Shown here piece after piece: positions 30,956 through 42,553 of a DNA stretch of 64,000 nucleotides. Position 1 is the first letter of the stretch. Every line of letters begins with the position of its first letter. Position numbers and translations under genes: made by a program. Under the pieces are notes generated by a model. The model was not told the DNA's origin. It saw only the letters and a program-made list of their open reading frames with translations, and did not search any database. Origin of the DNA: Gammaproteobacteria bacterium HGW-Gammaproteobacteria-15 (GTDB taxonomy: Bacteria > Pseudomonadota > Gammaproteobacteria > Enterobacterales > Alteromonadaceae); the NCBI GenBank assembly GCA_002840125.1, contig PGZF01000003.1, positions 558,001-622,000 of the forward strand. Reading direction: 5' to 3'.

Positions 30956-33445
30956 ATGACAATTAAACGATTAGTAGCTGCGATGTTTCTTGCTTCGGCA
31001 AGCAACTCGGTGCTCGCTGAAGAATCATTTACGGTTCAGGATATTCAAGTTGAAGGTTTGCAACGTGTGGCGCTGGGCGCTGCGTTGAATAATCTGCCTT
31101 TTAACGTTGGTGATACCGTGACAGAGTATAACTTGTCACGCAGTATCCGCACGCTATACAGCGCTGGGCACTTCGATGATATTCAGGTGCTGCGTGATGG
31201 TAATACGGTAATTTATCGTTTGCGTGAGCGGCCCACCATTAACGCGATAGAATTTGATGGCAATAAAGACATCAAAGAAGACCAGCTAAAAGAGAGCCTG
31301 GCAGGTAACCGCATTGAAGTCGGTGAGCCGCTGGATAAAACTATTCTGAAAAATATCGAGAATGGTCTTACTGAGTTTTATCACGGTGTAGGTAAATACC
31401 AGGCCAGCGTTGAAATTGAAGTAACTTATTTACCGCGTAACCGAGTTAACCTGAAGATTAAGTTTGATGAAGGTGACGCAGCCTCTATCCGCCAGATCAA
31501 CGTGGTGGGCAATAAACTGTTCTCCGATGAAGAATTACTCAGCAATATCGAATCGAAGCAGGATCTACCCTGGTGGCGCTTTTTATCGTCAGACCGCTAC
31601 CAAAAGCAAACCCTGCAGGGCGATATAGAAAAGATTAACAGCTACTATCTGGACCGCGGCTATTTGCGTTTTAACATTGATTCTTCACAGGTATCGGTTA
31701 GCCCGGATAAAGAGTCGGTGTATGTCACGCTGAATGTCACCGAGGGTGAAAAATACACCATCAGTGGCGTCAGGTTTGTCGGCGATTTAATCGGCCAGGA
31801 TGAATTTATACGTCAGATCATGCCGTTAAAAGAAGGCCAGTTGTATAACGGTGCCCTGGTCACTTATACCGAAGAGAGTATTGCCAAACTGCTGGCGCGT
31901 TTTGGCTATGCTAATTCTAAAGTCCGCACTATTCCGAATATTAACGAAGATACCAAAGAAGTTGAATTAACCCTCAGCGTCGACCCTGGCAAACGTGTGT
32001 ATGTACGCCGTATTAATATGTCGGGCAACAGCAGCACCAAAGATGAAGTGCTGCGCCGTGAACTGCGGCAGATGGAAGGGGCCTGGTTATCCAATGACGC
32101 ACTTGAATTGTCCAAGCAACGTATTCAGCGTTTACCCTATATCCAATCTGTCGATTTTGCTACGGCGCCGGTAGCGGGTATTGATGATCAGGTCGATATT
32201 GGTTTTACCATTAAAGAGCAGCCATCAGGCAGTTTTAATGCTGGTATCTCTTATGGTAACTATATGGGTATATCATTCCAGATTGGCGTACAGCAAGAAA
32301 ACTTCTTCGGTAGTGGCAACAGTGCCGGTATCAGCTTAAGTACCAATAAATACCAGAAATCAATCAGCACAACCTACACTAACCCTTATTTTACACTGGA
32401 CGGCGTTAGTCTGGGCGGCCAGGTGTTCTATTCTGATACAGATTACAGTAGTGCATCGTCTAACCTTGAGGCTTATAACCAGCAGCGCTACGGTTTTGGC
32501 GCCAATATCGGCTACCCGATAAACGAGTATAACCGGTTAAATTTTGGTGCTAACTATGTGGTGAACAAGATTAACTCAATTAATGAGTATGATCAGTTAC
32601 GGCACTTCCGCGGTGTATTATTAGATGCGCAAAACCCGGATGGCGGTTACCAGTTTACTAACTATGAGTTGTCGGCCGGTTGGGTAAGAAGTACGCTGAA
32701 CCGTGGTTTATTCCCCACATCAGGGCTCTATCTGGGAGCAACAATCCGGGCAACTACGCCCAACTCAGATCTGACGTACTACAAAGTGATGTTTGAAGCG
32801 CGTAACTATATTCCGCTGAGTAACGATCACGCCTGGTCGTTCCTTAGCAAGCTGGAAACAGGTTATGGTAATGGTTATGGCTCGAAAAACGGTTATGACT
32901 ATACTTTACCCTTTACGGAAAACTTCTATGCTGGCGGCGATAATATGCGCGGGTTTGAAAGCCGTATTATAGGCCCGCACGCTATCTTCCGTTATGCTCA
33001 AAGCGTACCGGGCTTACCAGATCCTAATTATGGCTCAGGTGGCTTCCCAAGCGGCCCGGAAAATGACAGTTATCAGGTATCTCAGCGTTCGATCGGCGGT
33101 AATGCGAAAGCAGTAGCAACGCTTGAGCTGATTACACCAACTCCGTTTTTAAGTGATGACTATCGTAATTCAGTGCGTACCAGTATATTTGTCGATGCCG
33201 GTAATGTCTGGGATACTGAGTTTGATATTAATCGCTATGCCGGTTTAACAAAGTTGGTTACCAACCAGAATCAACCAGAACTGCTCGATTACTCAGATGC
33301 CAGTTTGATTCGGGCAACAGCTGGTGTATCTTTACAGTGGATTTCGCCGATGGGACCCTTAACGTTCAGTTTGGCAAAAATCATCAAAAAATATGATGGC
33401 GACTTACAAGAAAACTTTAGTTTCAATATTGGTACAACTTTCTAG
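30956..33445 (+). CDS. bamA: Outer membrane protein assembly factor BamA
   Basis: 829-residue Omp85 protein, the essential core of the BAM complex that folds beta-barrels into the outer membrane. A signal peptide (about 1-21, ending NSVLA) precedes five POTRA domains (about 24-420) and a 16-strand barrel. The lid-loop motif here reads MRGFES where E. coli has VRGF. The protein ends in the beta-signal phenylalanine (FNIGTTF). Length compares with 810 in E. coli. Followed by skp after 23 bp. Confidence 0.99.
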   Translation: MTIKRLVAAMFLASASNSVLAEESFTVQDIQVEGLQRVALGAALNNLPFNVGDTVTEYNLSRSIRTLYSAGHFDDIQVLRDGNTVIYRLRERPTINAIEFDGNKDIKEDQLKESLAGNRIEVGEPLDKTILKNIENGLTEFYHGVGKYQASVEIEVTYLPRNRVNLKIKFDEGDAASIRQINVVGNKLFSDEELLSNIESKQDLPWWRFLSSDRYQKQTLQGDIEKINSYYLDRGYLRFNIDSSQVSVSPDKESVYVTLNVTEGEKYTISGVRFVGDLIGQDEFIRQIMPLKEGQLYNGALVTYTEESIAKLLARFGYANSKVRTIPNINEDTKEVELTLSVDPGKRVYVRRINMSGNSSTKDEVLRRELRQMEGAWLSNDALELSKQRIQRLPYIQSVDFATAPVAGIDDQVDIGFTIKEQPSGSFNAGISYGNYMGISFQIGVQQENFFGSGNSAGISLSTNKYQKSISTTYTNPYFTLDGVSLGGQVFYSDTDYSSASSNLEAYNQQRYGFGANIGYPINEYNRLNFGANYVVNKINSINEYDQLRHFRGVLLDAQNPDGGYQFTNYELSAGWVRSTLNRGLFPTSGLYLGATIRATTPNSDLTYYKVMFEARNYIPLSNDHAWSFLSKLETGYGNGYGSKNGYDYTLPFTENFYAGGDNMRGFESRIIGPHAIFRYAQSVPGLPDPNYGSGGFPSGPENDSYQVSQRSIGGNAKAVATLELITPTPFLSDDYRNSVRTSIFVDAGNVWDTEFDINRYAGLTKLVTNQNQPELLDYSDASLIRATAGVSLQWISPMGPLTFSLAKIIKKYDGDLQENFSFNIGTTF

Positions 33446-33468
33446 ATTAGAATAATAGGGAATATAAG

Positions 33469-33987
33469 ATGTTTAACCGTAAAATTGTAAAATCTGCTGT
33501 GTTACTGATTGCCGGTTTAGTACTGGCGGGTAATGTGGCTGCAAAAGAGATGAAAATTGCTTTTGTTGATGTACAAGCCGTTGCCGCACAAATTCCTCAG
33601 TCGGCTGCAATGCAGGAAACCATCAAAAATGAGTTTGCCAAGCGTATTGAAGCGGTAGGAAAGCTGGAAAAAGATATTAACTTCAATATTGAAAAACTGC
33701 GTCGCGATGGCCCTACCATGAGTGAAAAGCAGCAAGACGAGTTGAAAACAGCGTTAACCAGCCAGCGTCAGCAATATGAGCAATTAGCCCGGCCACTGGA
33801 TGAAGAAATCCGTAACCGGCAGGCTGAAGAGCGTAATAAAGTATTGGCGTTGATTAAAGCGGCTATTGATGTGGTAGCAGAGCGCGAAAAGTTTGATATG
33901 GTGCTGAATTCCGGTGCAGCCGTGTATGCCAAACCAGAATATGACATCTCTGAAGCTGTTGTCGCTCAGGCAAGTAAAGCAAAATAA
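33469..33987 (+). CDS. skp: Periplasmic chaperone Skp (OmpH)
   Basis: 172-residue periplasmic chaperone that carries unfolded outer-membrane proteins to BAM. The signal peptide is residues 1-25 ([14 protein letters not shown] then KEM). The mature protein begins with strand [18 protein letters not shown] and continues as long charged helices (about 45-140), the Skp tentacles. Its TAA overlaps the lpxD ATG by one base. Confidence 0.95.
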   Translation: MFNRKIVKSAVLLIAGLVLAGNVAAKEMKIAFVDVQAVAAQIPQSAAMQETIKNEFAKRIEAVGKLEKDINFNIEKLRRDGPTMSEKQQDELKTALTSQRQQYEQLARPLDEEIRNRQAEERNKVLALIKAAIDVVAEREKFDMVLNSGAAVYAKPEYDISEAVVAQASKAK

Positions 33988-35039
33988 TGGCAAGTTATAC
34001 TTTAACAGAACTGGCTGAGCAGGTAGATGCTCAGCTAATTGGCGATGCTGCTTGCAGCATCGTTTCAATTGCAACGCTGGAAAATGCTGGCAGCGGCCAG
34101 ATTAGCTTCCTGTCTAACAGCAAATACCGCAAATTCTTAACCGAAACTGCCGCCTCTGCTGTGCTTATTACTGCAGATGATGCCCCGTTTCTTGCACCAG
34201 GCGTAAACGCTCTGGTGGTAAAAGACCCTTACGTTGCGTTTGCCCGGGTTGCCCAGCTGTTGGATTCAACACCAGCCGCAGCAAATGGTATTCATCCTTC
34301 GGCAGTGATTGATGCCAGCGCAACCTTAGGCACCGGCGTATCGGTTGGCGCTAATGCTATTATTGCTGCCGGTGCTGTCATTGGCGACGCTGTGCAAATT
34401 GGTGCCGGCTGCTTTATCGGTGAACAGGCAATTATTGGCGATGGTAGCCGGCTTTGGGCTAACGTTACCGTGTATCATCGGGTGAGTATTGGCAAACGTT
34501 GTATAGCGCACAGTGGTGCTGTATTAGGTGCCGACGGTTTTGGCTTTGCTAACGAACGTGGCAACTGGGTTAAAATACCGCAAACCGGTACAGTGACTAT
34601 TGGCAACGATTGTGAAATAGGTGCCAATGCCACTATAGATCGCGGTGCGATTGAAGATACTGTTATCGGCAACAACGTAATTATCGATAATCAGTGCCAG
34701 ATTGCACACAATGTCCGCATTGGCGATCATACGGCAATTGCTGGTTGTACCGTGGTTGCTGGCAGCACCAAAATTGGCCGTTACTGTATTATCGGTGGTG
34801 CGGCGGTGCTTAATGGCCATATTGAGATTTGTGACGGTGCGCATATTTCCGGTATGGCAATGGTAATGAAGCCGATCACAGAGAAAGGCGTATATACTTC
34901 AGGTATTCCGGCAACAACCAATGCTGAATGGCGAAAAAACACCGTTAAGCTGCGGCAAATAGACCAACTTTATCAGCGGGTAAAGCAACTGGAAAACCAG
35001 CTTGCGACTGTGCAAAAAGCACAGGATGCTGACCACTAG
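33987..35039 (+). CDS. lpxD: UDP-3-O-(3-hydroxyacyl)glucosamine N-acyltransferase
   Basis: 350-residue LpxD, third enzyme of lipid A synthesis, adding the amide-linked acyl chain. An N-terminal uridine-binding domain (about 1-100) precedes a left-handed beta-helix of hexapeptides. The catalytic histidine is in [14 protein letters not shown]-terminal helix ([17 protein letters not shown]) is typical. Length close to E. coli LpxD (341). Confidence 0.98.
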   Translation: MASYTLTELAEQVDAQLIGDAACSIVSIATLENAGSGQISFLSNSKYRKFLTETAASAVLITADDAPFLAPGVNALVVKDPYVAFARVAQLLDSTPAAANGIHPSAVIDASATLGTGVSVGANAIIAAGAVIGDAVQIGAGCFIGEQAIIGDGSRLWANVTVYHRVSIGKRCIAHSGAVLGADGFGFANERGNWVKIPQTGTVTIGNDCEIGANATIDRGAIEDTVIGNNVIIDNQCQIAHNVRIGDHTAIAGCTVVAGSTKIGRYCIIGGAAVLNGHIEICDGAHISGMAMVMKPITEKGVYTSGIPATTNAEWRKNTVKLRQIDQLYQRVKQLENQLATVQKAQDADH

Positions 35040-35053
35040 ACAGAGGAATAGCT

Positions 35054-35506
35054 TTGGCTAACCAACTTAATAGCCTGCAAATTCAGGAAATTATGGCATT
35101 ATTGCCACATCGTTACCCGTTTTTACTAATTGATCGTGTACTGGATTTCACGCCGGGCGAAAGCCTGACTGCGCTTAAAAATGTCACTATTAATGAGCCT
35201 ATTTTTACCGGTCATTTTCCGGGAATGCCTATTTTCCCCGGAGTGCTGATCTTAGAAGCACTGGCTCAGGCCACAGGCATTCTGGGTTTTAAAACCGTTA
35301 CCGAGCGTTCAGAGAATGAACTTTACCTGTTTGCCGCTATAGATGAAGCGCGTTTTAAAAAGCCGGTATTGCCCGGTGATACTATGATACTGGAAGTGAA
35401 ATTTTTAAAAGAGCGCCGCAACATGTGGAAGTTTTACGGCGAAGCTAAAGTTGAAGGCCAGATTGTCTGCTCGGCTGAGCTGATGTGTGCCAGAAGAGAG
35501 TTATAA
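35054..35506 (+). CDS. fabZ: 3-hydroxyacyl-[ACP] dehydratase FabZ
   Basis: 150-residue hot-dog-fold dehydratase of fatty acid elongation. It competes with LpxA for (3R)-hydroxyacyl-ACP, so its level sets the phospholipid/LPS balance. The active-site histidine lies in [21 protein letters not shown]-type sequence ([11 protein letters not shown]), and [14 protein letters not shown] is the family's start signature. The start is TTG preceded by AGAGGAA; no better ATG lies nearby. Confidence 0.98.
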   Translation: MANQLNSLQIQEIMALLPHRYPFLLIDRVLDFTPGESLTALKNVTINEPIFTGHFPGMPIFPGVLILEALAQATGILGFKTVTERSENELYLFAAIDEARFKKPVLPGDTMILEVKFLKERRNMWKFYGEAKVEGQIVCSAELMCARREL

Positions 35507-35507
35507 C

Positions 35508-36278
35508 GTGATCCATCCAACTGCTGTAATTGAGGCCAGTGCTAAGCTTGGTAATAACGTTAAAATTGGCCCATTTTGTTATATCGGCCATAACGTTGTG
35601 CTTGGGGATGACTGCATACTCGAATCGCATGTGACGATTAAAGGCACCAGCACAATAGGTAAAGGTAATCACTTTTTTCAGTTTGCCAGTATTGGCGAAG
35701 CTTGCCAGGATAAAAAGTATAAAGGTGAAGCCACCGAACTGATTGTGGGTGACTACAATGTGTTTCGTGAAGGCTGCTCTGTGCACCGCGGCACGGTGCA
35801 GGATCAGGGTAAAACCATTATTGGTAACCATAACCTGTTTATGAATACCACCCATATCGCCCACGACTGCGTGATTGGTAATCATACCATTTTTGCCAGC
35901 AGTGCTCAGGCTGCCGGCCACGTGCATGTAGGCGATTGGGCTATTTTAGGCGGTATGACCGGTGTGCACCAGTTTGTACACATTGGTGCGCACAGTTTTT
36001 GTGGTGGTGGTTCTATTGTATTAAAAGATGTACCGCCATACCTGATGGTACACGGTGCGCCTTGTGTACCTGGCGGTATTAATACTGAAGGTTTAAAGCG
36101 CCGTGGCTACAGCAGCGAAGCTTTATTAGAAATACGCCGGGCCTATAAAGAAGTGTACCGCAAAGGCCAGACAGTAGCGGAAGCTCTGGCTGTACTGCAG
36201 GATAAAGCCGCACAAGTGCCTGAGTTAAAAGTCTTTACCGACTTTATCGCTAATGCCAGCAGAGGCATAGTGCGCTGA
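35508..36278 (+). CDS. lpxA: UDP-N-acetylglucosamine O-acyltransferase
   Basis: 256-residue LpxA, first enzyme of lipid A synthesis. I choose GTG at 35508 (VIHPTAVIEASAKLG), one base after the fabZ stop, because homologues start at this hexapeptide region. The upstream in-frame ATG at 35487 lies inside fabZ. The beta-helix carries the catalytic histidine in THIAHDCVIGNH, followed by GGMTGVHQFVHIGAH and the helical C terminus. Overlaps the lpxB ATG by one base. Confidence 0.97.
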   Translation: MIHPTAVIEASAKLGNNVKIGPFCYIGHNVVLGDDCILESHVTIKGTSTIGKGNHFFQFASIGEACQDKKYKGEATELIVGDYNVFREGCSVHRGTVQDQGKTIIGNHNLFMNTTHIAHDCVIGNHTIFASSAQAAGHVHVGDWAILGGMTGVHQFVHIGAHSFCGGGSIVLKDVPPYLMVHGAPCVPGGINTEGLKRRGYSSEALLEIRRAYKEVYRKGQTVAEALAVLQDKAAQVPELKVFTDFIANASRGIVR

Positions 36279-37441
36279 TGGCGATTGCTGACACGCCGTT
36301 AAAAATCGCCATTATCGCCGGGGAACACTCCGGCGATATTTTAGGTGCTGATCTGATCCGCGCACTTAAAGCTATGCACCCGGATGCGGTGTTTTACGGT
36401 ATTGGCGGGCCGCGTATGCAGGCACTGGGTTTTAACGCCCTGTTTGATATGGAAGAGCTGGCGGTGATGGGCATTGTTGAAGTGCTTGGCCGTTTACCAC
36501 GCTTACTGCAGGTTAAACGCGAAATTCTTACTGCTTTGCTCTCTGATAAACCCGATGTGTTTGTTGGCATCGACGCGCCGGATTTTAATTTACCGGTTGA
36601 GCTTAAGCTGAAACAAGCCGGCATTAAAACCGTGCATTATGTTAGCCCGTCGGTATGGGCCTGGCGGCATAAACGTATTTTTAAAATTGCTGCCGCCACC
36701 AATATGGTGTTATCCCTGCTGCCATTTGAAAAAGCCTTTTACGATAAATACCAGGTGCCCTGTACTTTTGTTGGCCATACCATGGCTGATACTATGCCGC
36801 TGGAGGTTGATAAAGCCGCAGCAAAAGCTGAACTGGGGTTACCGCCGGATAAGCTGGTACTGGCGATTATGCCAGGCAGCCGCACCAACGAAATTAAACT
36901 GCTGGCGGGCGATTTTCTGCAAGCGGCAGTGCTGTTGCAGCAACAGTTCCCTGCTATACAGTTTGTAACCAATATGGTTACATCTGAAAAGGCTGCGCAG
37001 TTCAATGCTATTAAACAGCAGATAGCGCCGCAGCTGAACATCACCGAATTTACCGGCCAGGCCCGTCAGGTGCTGCTGGCATCTGACGCTACTTTTATTA
37101 CCTCGGGCACTGCCACACTTGAAGCTATGTTAGCAAAATGCCTGATGGTGGTAGCGTACCGGGCTAACTGGCTTACTTATCAGCTTGGTAAGCGGTTGGT
37201 GAAACTGGCGCATTTTAGTTTGCCAAATTTGCTGGCCGGGCGCGGTATGGTTACGGAACTATTACAGCATCAGGTGACGCCACAAGCGTTGGTGGCCGCC
37301 ATGGTGCCTTTGCTTAGTGCTGAGCGTGACGCTTTGCTGCAGCAGTACCGGGTTATTCATCAAAGCATTAAATGTAATGCCAGCAGCAAAGCGGCAGAAG
37401 CGATTTTACAGGTAGCAGATGATGTTGTATCAACGACCTGA
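36278..37441 (+). CDS. lpxB: Lipid-A-disaccharide synthase
   Basis: 387-residue GT19 glycosyltransferase that joins UDP-2,3-diacylglucosamine and lipid X. Signatures: [47 protein letters not shown], and [10 protein letters not shown] with the acidic substrate-binding region [13 protein letters not shown]. Its end overlaps rnhB by 23 bp. Confidence 0.98.
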   Translation: MAIADTPLKIAIIAGEHSGDILGADLIRALKAMHPDAVFYGIGGPRMQALGFNALFDMEELAVMGIVEVLGRLPRLLQVKREILTALLSDKPDVFVGIDAPDFNLPVELKLKQAGIKTVHYVSPSVWAWRHKRIFKIAAATNMVLSLLPFEKAFYDKYQVPCTFVGHTMADTMPLEVDKAAAKAELGLPPDKLVLAIMPGSRTNEIKLLAGDFLQAAVLLQQQFPAIQFVTNMVTSEKAAQFNAIKQQIAPQLNITEFTGQARQVLLASDATFITSGTATLEAMLAKCLMVVAYRANWLTYQLGKRLVKLAHFSLPNLLAGRGMVTELLQHQVTPQALVAAMVPLLSAERDALLQQYRVIHQSIKCNASSKAAEAILQVADDVVSTT

Positions 37442-38018
37442 CGTAAAGCTGATTTGCGGCGTGGATGAGGTGGGCCGCGGCCCGTTAATTGGTGCGGTGG
37501 TCACCGCTGCGGTTATTTTAGACCCTAATAAACCGATTGCCGGGCTTACTGACTCAAAAAAACTATCTGAAAAGCGCCGCACTGAGCTGGCTGAACTCAT
37601 TAAGCAACATGCTCTGTGCTGGGCGCTTGGCCGGGCTGAGCCGGCTGAAATTGATCAGCTGAACATTTTACATGCCACTATGCTGGCAATGCGCCGCGCA
37701 GTGGCTGCCCTTAGTATTAAACCCGAATGGGTGCTGGTAGATGGCAACCGCACTACAGATTTTGGTGTACCAGCCAGTGCTGTAGTAAAGGGCGACTTAC
37801 TGGTGCCGGAGATCAGTGCCGCTTCTATTTTAGCCAAAGTGGCACGTGATACTGAAATGCACACTTTGCATCAGGCTTACCCGGATTATGGCTTTGATGC
37901 GCACAAAGGTTACCCCACAGCTGCTCATCTGGCTGCCATTAGTGCACATGGGGTATTAAGTGAGCACCGGCGTAGCTTTAAACCGGTGCGGCTGGTGCTG
38001 GAGCAACAGGGGTTATGA
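37419..38018 (+). CDS. rnhB: Ribonuclease HII
   Basis: 199-residue RNase HII, which nicks at ribonucleotides in DNA and degrades RNA-DNA hybrids. The first catalytic acidic pair is in [16 protein letters not shown] (GRG substrate motif). [10 protein letters not shown], the third Asp in LVDGN and the fourth in SILAKVARD follow. Two consecutive ATGs can start it; both lie within lpxB. The TGA overlaps the dnaE ATG. Confidence 0.97.
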   Translation: MMLYQRPDVKLICGVDEVGRGPLIGAVVTAAVILDPNKPIAGLTDSKKLSEKRRTELAELIKQHALCWALGRAEPAEIDQLNILHATMLAMRRAVAALSIKPEWVLVDGNRTTDFGVPASAVVKGDLLVPEISAASILAKVARDTEMHTLHQAYPDYGFDAHKGYPTAAHLAAISAHGVLSEHRRSFKPVRLVLEQQGL

Positions 38019-41000
38019 GTTCTCCGGCATTTATCCATTTACGCGTGCACAGCGATTTTTCAATGATCGACGGTGTCGCCAAAGTAAAGCCCATCGTTAA
38101 GGCAGCACAAAAGCTGGCAATGCCAGCGCTGGCATTAACTGATCAAATGAACTTTTGCGGCCTGGTACGGTTTTACAGTACAGCCCATGAAGCTGGCATT
38201 AAACCTATTATCGGCGTTGATTGCTGGGTGCAGCATCCGTTATTTGGCGGCGAGAGCAGCCGTATGCTGCTGCTGGCGGCAGATAACACCGGTTATCAGA
38301 ACCTTAGCCAGCTTATTTCCAAAGCCTATCTGCGTGGCCATGTGGATGGCAAACCACAAATTAAACATGACTGGCTGGCTGAGTTTGCCCAGGGCGTGAT
38401 TATTTTATCCGGTGCTAAAGATGGCCTGGTTGGTAAAGCGCTGTTAAAAGAAAACGGCCAAAACCTGACCCAGCTACTGCAGTTTTATCAGCAGCATTTT
38501 CCCCAGCGCTTTTATCTGGAAATCACCCGCACCGGGCGGCCGGATGAAGAGTTGTATATTCAAAAAGCCGTTACCTTAGCAGAGCAATATGACTTGCCGC
38601 TGGTGGCTACCAATGAGGTGGTGTTTTTACAACCGGAAGACTTTCCGGCCCACGAGATCCGGGTTGCTATTCACGATGGCTTTACGCTGGACGACAAACG
38701 CCGGCCTAAATTGTATTCAGAACAGCAATACCTGAAGTCTGAGCAGGAAATGCAACAGCTGTTTGCTGATTTGCCAGAAGCGCTGCAAAACTCCGTTGAG
38801 ATAGCCAAACGCTGTAATGTCACCATCCGGCTGGGCGAGTATTTTCTGCCGGCCTTTCCTACCGGTGGCATGACAGACGCTGATTTTCTGGTAATGAAGT
38901 CACGCGAAGGCCTGGAAGAGCGCTTGCTGCAGTTGTTCCCCGATGCCAGTGAGCGCACACAAAAACGTGTTGAGTACGATGAGCGGTTGCAAATAGAGCT
39001 GGACGTTATTAACCAGATGGGTTTCCCGGGTTACTTCCTGGTGGTAATGGAGTTTATCCAGTGGAGTAAAGACAATGATATTCCGGTAGGGCCGGGGCGC
39101 GGCTCAGGTGCCGGTTCATTAGTGGCTTATGCGCTTAAAATTACTGATTTAGATCCACTGGAATTTGATCTGCTATTCGAGCGTTTTTTAAACCCCGAGC
39201 GGGTATCAATGCCGGATTTTGACGTCGATTTCTGTATGGACAGGCGCGACGAAGTTATTGATCACGTTGCCGATATGTATGGCCGTGAAGCGGTATCGCA
39301 AATTATTACCTTCGGTACTATGGCCGCCAAAGCAGTAATACGCGATGTTGGCCGGGTGCTGGGCCATCCATATGGTTTTGTTGACCGCATATCCAAGCTG
39401 ATCCCGCCCACGCCAGGCATGACACTGGAGCAGGCGTTTAAAGAAGAGCCGCGTCTGCCAGAGCTGTATGCTCAGGATCAGGAAGTTAAAGATCTGATTG
39501 ATATGGCGCGTCAGCTTGAGGGCGTAACCCGCAACGCCGGTAAACACGCCGGTGGCGTGGTAATAGCGCCAACTAAAATTACCGATTTTTCCCCGCTGTA
39601 CTGCGATGATGAAGGCAATAATCCGGTTACCCAGTTTGATAAAAACGATGTTGAATATGCCGGCCTGGTTAAATTCGACTTCTTAGGCCTGCGCACCCTG
39701 ACCATTTTGCAATGGGCAGTGAATATGGCCAACACGCGGCTAAAGAAAGAAGGCCGTGATGCAATAGACATTAATACCATTCCGCTGGTAGACAAACGAA
39801 GCTTTGATTTACTGCAAAAAGCCGATACCACAGCAGTATTCCAGCTTGAATCTCGCGGTATGAAAGACTTAATCCGCCGCCTGCAACCCGACTGCTTTGA
39901 AGATATGATAGCCCTGGTAGCATTGTTCCGGCCGGGGCCGTTGCAATCGGGCATGGTAGATAACTTTATCGACCGTAAGCGTGGCCGTGAAGCCATATCT
40001 TACCCGGATGCGACCTGGCAGCATGATTCATTAAAACCAATTCTTGAGCCAACCTACGGCATTATCCTGTATCAGGAACAGGTAATGCAGATAGCTCAGG
40101 TGCTGTCGGGTTATTCGCTGGGCGGCGCCGATTTATTACGCCGCGCTATGGGTAAGAAAAAGCCCGAAGAGATGGCCAAACAGCGCGATACCTTCCAGGA
40201 AGGGGCAGCAAAAAATGGCATTGACCCGGATCTGGCAATTAAGATTTTCGATCTGGTAGAAAAATTTGCCGGCTACGGCTTTAATAAATCGCACTCTGCC
40301 GCTTATGCGCTGGTGTCATACCAAACGCTGTGGATGAAGGCGCATTACCCGGCCGAGTTTATGGCCGCGGTAATGTCGGCCGATATGGACAACACCGACA
40401 AAATTGTAACGCTGGTGGATGAATGCGAGCGGATGAAATTAAAGCTTATTCCGCCCGATGTTAACGCCGGGGTGTATAAGTTTACCGTTAATGAGCAAGG
40501 CCACATTGTTTACGGCATAGGTGCCATTAAAGGCGTAGGTGAAGGCCCGATAGAAGCTATTCTTGAAGCGCGGAACAAACATGGCAGCTTTAGCGACTTA
40601 TTTGATTTTTGCGCCAAGGTTGATCTAAAAAAGCTCAACCGTCGTGTTATAGAAAAGCTGATTTTGTCCGGCGCCATGGACCGTTTAGGCCCGCACCGCG
40701 CTGCGTTGTCGGCCACGCTGGAAGAGGCAATGAAAGCCGCCGAGCAGCACGCTAAAGCACAGGCGGTAGGGCAGGATGACTTATTCGGTTTGCTAAGCCC
40801 CGAGCCGGAGCACGCTGCGGCAGCATTTAAGCAGGTGGAGCCCTGGGCAGATGAAGTCTGGCTGGAAGGTGAGCGTGAAACTTTAGGCTTATATTTAACC
40901 GGCCATCCGATAAACCGTTATCTGGAAGAAATTCCGCGCTATATTAATTGCCGGTTGGTGGAGCTGCAGCCAACCAGGAAAGATCAGAGTGTCACTGTTG

Positions 41001-41485
41001 CCGGCTTAGTGGTATCAGTGCGGGTGATGATTAACAAAAAAGGCCGGCGCTGGGCTATTGTCACGCTCGATGATAAGTCTGCGCGGCTTGATGTACGGTT
41101 TTTCCCGGATTTACTGGAAAACTTCGAACAACAGCTACAAAAAGACCGGATCCTGGTAATAACGGGACAGGTCAGCTTTGATGATTTTAACGGTGGCCTT
41201 ACAATGACCGGCCGCGATGTCAGCGAGATTACTCAGGTAAGGGAAAAATCTCTGAGATCGTTGAATATCACTGTACAATCGGCACAAATAGACCACAATT
41301 ACCTGCAAAGATTGCAGCAGGTACTGGGTGAATTTAAAGCAGGTACGGTGCCGGTTAAACTCCGCTATAAACGCCAGGAAGGCGAAGTGATGTTACAGCT
41401 TGGAACACAATGGTGGATAACGCCAGCCGACGCTTTGTTGCACCAGTTAAAGCAATTGGCAACAATAGAACTGGAATTTAATTAA
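38015..41485 (+). CDS. dnaE: DNA polymerase III subunit alpha
   Basis: 1156-residue catalytic subunit of the replicative polymerase. Domains: PHP (about 5-270, starting [18 protein letters not shown]), the polymerase palm with catalytic aspartates in [11 protein letters not shown] (about residue 395-405), fingers with [16 protein letters not shown] and [10 protein letters not shown], a helix-hairpin-helix region, an OB fold (about 990-1070) and a short tail binding tau. Length equals E. coli DnaE (1160). Followed by accA after 17 bp. Confidence 0.99.
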   Translation: MSSPAFIHLRVHSDFSMIDGVAKVKPIVKAAQKLAMPALALTDQMNFCGLVRFYSTAHEAGIKPIIGVDCWVQHPLFGGESSRMLLLAADNTGYQNLSQLISKAYLRGHVDGKPQIKHDWLAEFAQGVIILSGAKDGLVGKALLKENGQNLTQLLQFYQQHFPQRFYLEITRTGRPDEELYIQKAVTLAEQYDLPLVATNEVVFLQPEDFPAHEIRVAIHDGFTLDDKRRPKLYSEQQYLKSEQEMQQLFADLPEALQNSVEIAKRCNVTIRLGEYFLPAFPTGGMTDADFLVMKSREGLEERLLQLFPDASERTQKRVEYDERLQIELDVINQMGFPGYFLVVMEFIQWSKDNDIPVGPGRGSGAGSLVAYALKITDLDPLEFDLLFERFLNPERVSMPDFDVDFCMDRRDEVIDHVADMYGREAVSQIITFGTMAAKAVIRDVGRVLGHPYGFVDRISKLIPPTPGMTLEQAFKEEPRLPELYAQDQEVKDLIDMARQLEGVTRNAGKHAGGVVIAPTKITDFSPLYCDDEGNNPVTQFDKNDVEYAGLVKFDFLGLRTLTILQWAVNMANTRLKKEGRDAIDINTIPLVDKRSFDLLQKADTTAVFQLESRGMKDLIRRLQPDCFEDMIALVALFRPGPLQSGMVDNFIDRKRGREAISYPDATWQHDSLKPILEPTYGIILYQEQVMQIAQVLSGYSLGGADLLRRAMGKKKPEEMAKQRDTFQEGAAKNGIDPDLAIKIFDLVEKFAGYGFNKSHSAAYALVSYQTLWMKAHYPAEFMAAVMSADMDNTDKIVTLVDECERMKLKLIPPDVNAGVYKFTVNEQGHIVYGIGAIKGVGEGPIEAILEARNKHGSFSDLFDFCAKVDLKKLNRRVIEKLILSGAMDRLGPHRAALSATLEEAMKAAEQHAKAQAVGQDDLFGLLSPEPEHAAAAFKQVEPWADEVWLEGERETLGLYLTGHPINRYLEEIPRYINCRLVELQPTRKDQSVTVAGLVVSVRVMINKKGRRWAIVTLDDKSARLDVRFFPDLLENFEQQLQKDRILVITGQVSFDDFNGGLTMTGRDVSEITQVREKSLRSLNITVQSAQIDHNYLQRLQQVLGEFKAGTVPVKLRYKRQEGEVMLQLGTQWWITPADALLHQLKQLATIELEFN

Positions 41486-41502
41486 TTAGGTAGTGACAGT
41501 CG

Positions 41503-42459
41503 ATGATGCTGAATTATTTAGAGTTTGAGCAACCTATTGCTGAACTTGAAGCAAAAATAGACGAATTACGTAACGTCAGCCGCAACGGTGACTACGATTT
41601 GGGTTTAGAAGAAGAGATCAACAAACTAAAAGAAAAAAGCCAGGGGCTGACGAAAAAGATCTTTTCCGAGTTAGGTGCATGGCAGGTCGCGCAGCTGGCG
41701 CGTCATCCGCTTAGGCCCTATACACTGGACTATATTCAGCATGTGTTTACCGATTTTGATGATTTAGCCGGTGACCGTACTTTTGCCAATGATCAGGCTA
41801 TTGTGGGGGGGACCGCACGTTTAGGTGATATTCCGGTGATGGTAATTGGCCACCAAAAGGGCCGCGACACGCGTGAAAAAATCAAACGTAATTTTGGTAT
41901 GCCCCGCCCGGAAGGTTACCGTAAAGCGCTGCGCCTGATGGAAATGGCCGAGCGTTTTAAGCTGCCGATAGTAACTTTTATTGATACACCAGGTGCTTAT
42001 CCGGGTATCGGTGCCGAAGAGCGCGGCCAGTCTGAAGCTATCGCCCGTAACTTAAAGGTAATGGCAGGGCTTAAAGTACCGGTGATTTGCACCGTGATCG
42101 GCGAAGGCGGCTCCGGTGGCGCTTTGGCGATTGGGGTTGGTGATAAAGTAAACATGCTGCAATACAGCACTTACTCCGTTATTTCGCCGGAAGGCTGTGC
42201 CTCAATCCTGTGGAAAAGTGCTGAAAAAGCGCCACTGGCAGCTGAAGCCATGGGCATTACCGCCGAGCGGATTAAAGAGCTGAAACTGATTGATGAAGTG
42301 TTGCCTGAACCCTTGGGAGGCGCACACCGCGCACCAGAGCAAATGGCCCAAACGTTAAAACAGGCGCTGCTGCGCGATTTACAAAAACTGCAGCAAATGA
42401 GCAGTAAAGAGCTATTAGATGTGCGTTATAAGCGTCTGATGTCTTACGGTTACTGTTAG
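41503..42459 (+). CDS. accA: Acetyl-CoA carboxylase carboxyltransferase subunit alpha
   Basis: 318-residue alpha subunit of the carboxyltransferase that forms malonyl-CoA. The N terminus [20 protein letters not shown] and the crotonase-type core ([39 protein letters not shown]) are diagnostic. Length matches E. coli AccA (319). The partner accD is not in this window. Two adjacent ATGs may start it. A strong terminator closes the long gene run. Confidence 0.99.
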   Translation: MMLNYLEFEQPIAELEAKIDELRNVSRNGDYDLGLEEEINKLKEKSQGLTKKIFSELGAWQVAQLARHPLRPYTLDYIQHVFTDFDDLAGDRTFANDQAIVGGTARLGDIPVMVIGHQKGRDTREKIKRNFGMPRPEGYRKALRLMEMAERFKLPIVTFIDTPGAYPGIGAEERGQSEAIARNLKVMAGLKVPVICTVIGEGGSGGALAIGVGDKVNMLQYSTYSVISPEGCASILWKSAEKAPLAAEAMGITAERIKELKLIDEVLPEPLGGAHRAPEQMAQTLKQALLRDLQKLQQMSSKELLDVRYKRLMSYGYC

Positions 42460-42478
42460 ACTGTAATTTATTGCTGAT

Positions 42479-42510
42479 AAGCCAGTGCCTCTGCACTGGC
42501 TTTTTATTTT
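42479..42510 (+). terminator. Intrinsic terminator of the dnaE-accA run
   Basis: GCCAGTGC (42481-42488), loop CTCT, GCACTGGC (42493-42500), then TTTTTATTTT. It is extended by an AA/TT pair. Confidence 0.9.
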
Positions 42511-42553
42511 GTGTTAGCCTTAGTCTCTTTTATGTAAGCGGTTATCCCTGCCG

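Noticed and set aside
35445-35927. 160-codon ORF antisense to fabZ/lpxA
   Set aside because: Opposite strand of two certain genes, no ribosome site, no recognisable family.
39511-39996. 161-codon ORF antisense to dnaE
   Set aside because: Shadow of a highly conserved coding sequence; composition is typical of reverse-strand artefacts (rich in Arg/Ser).
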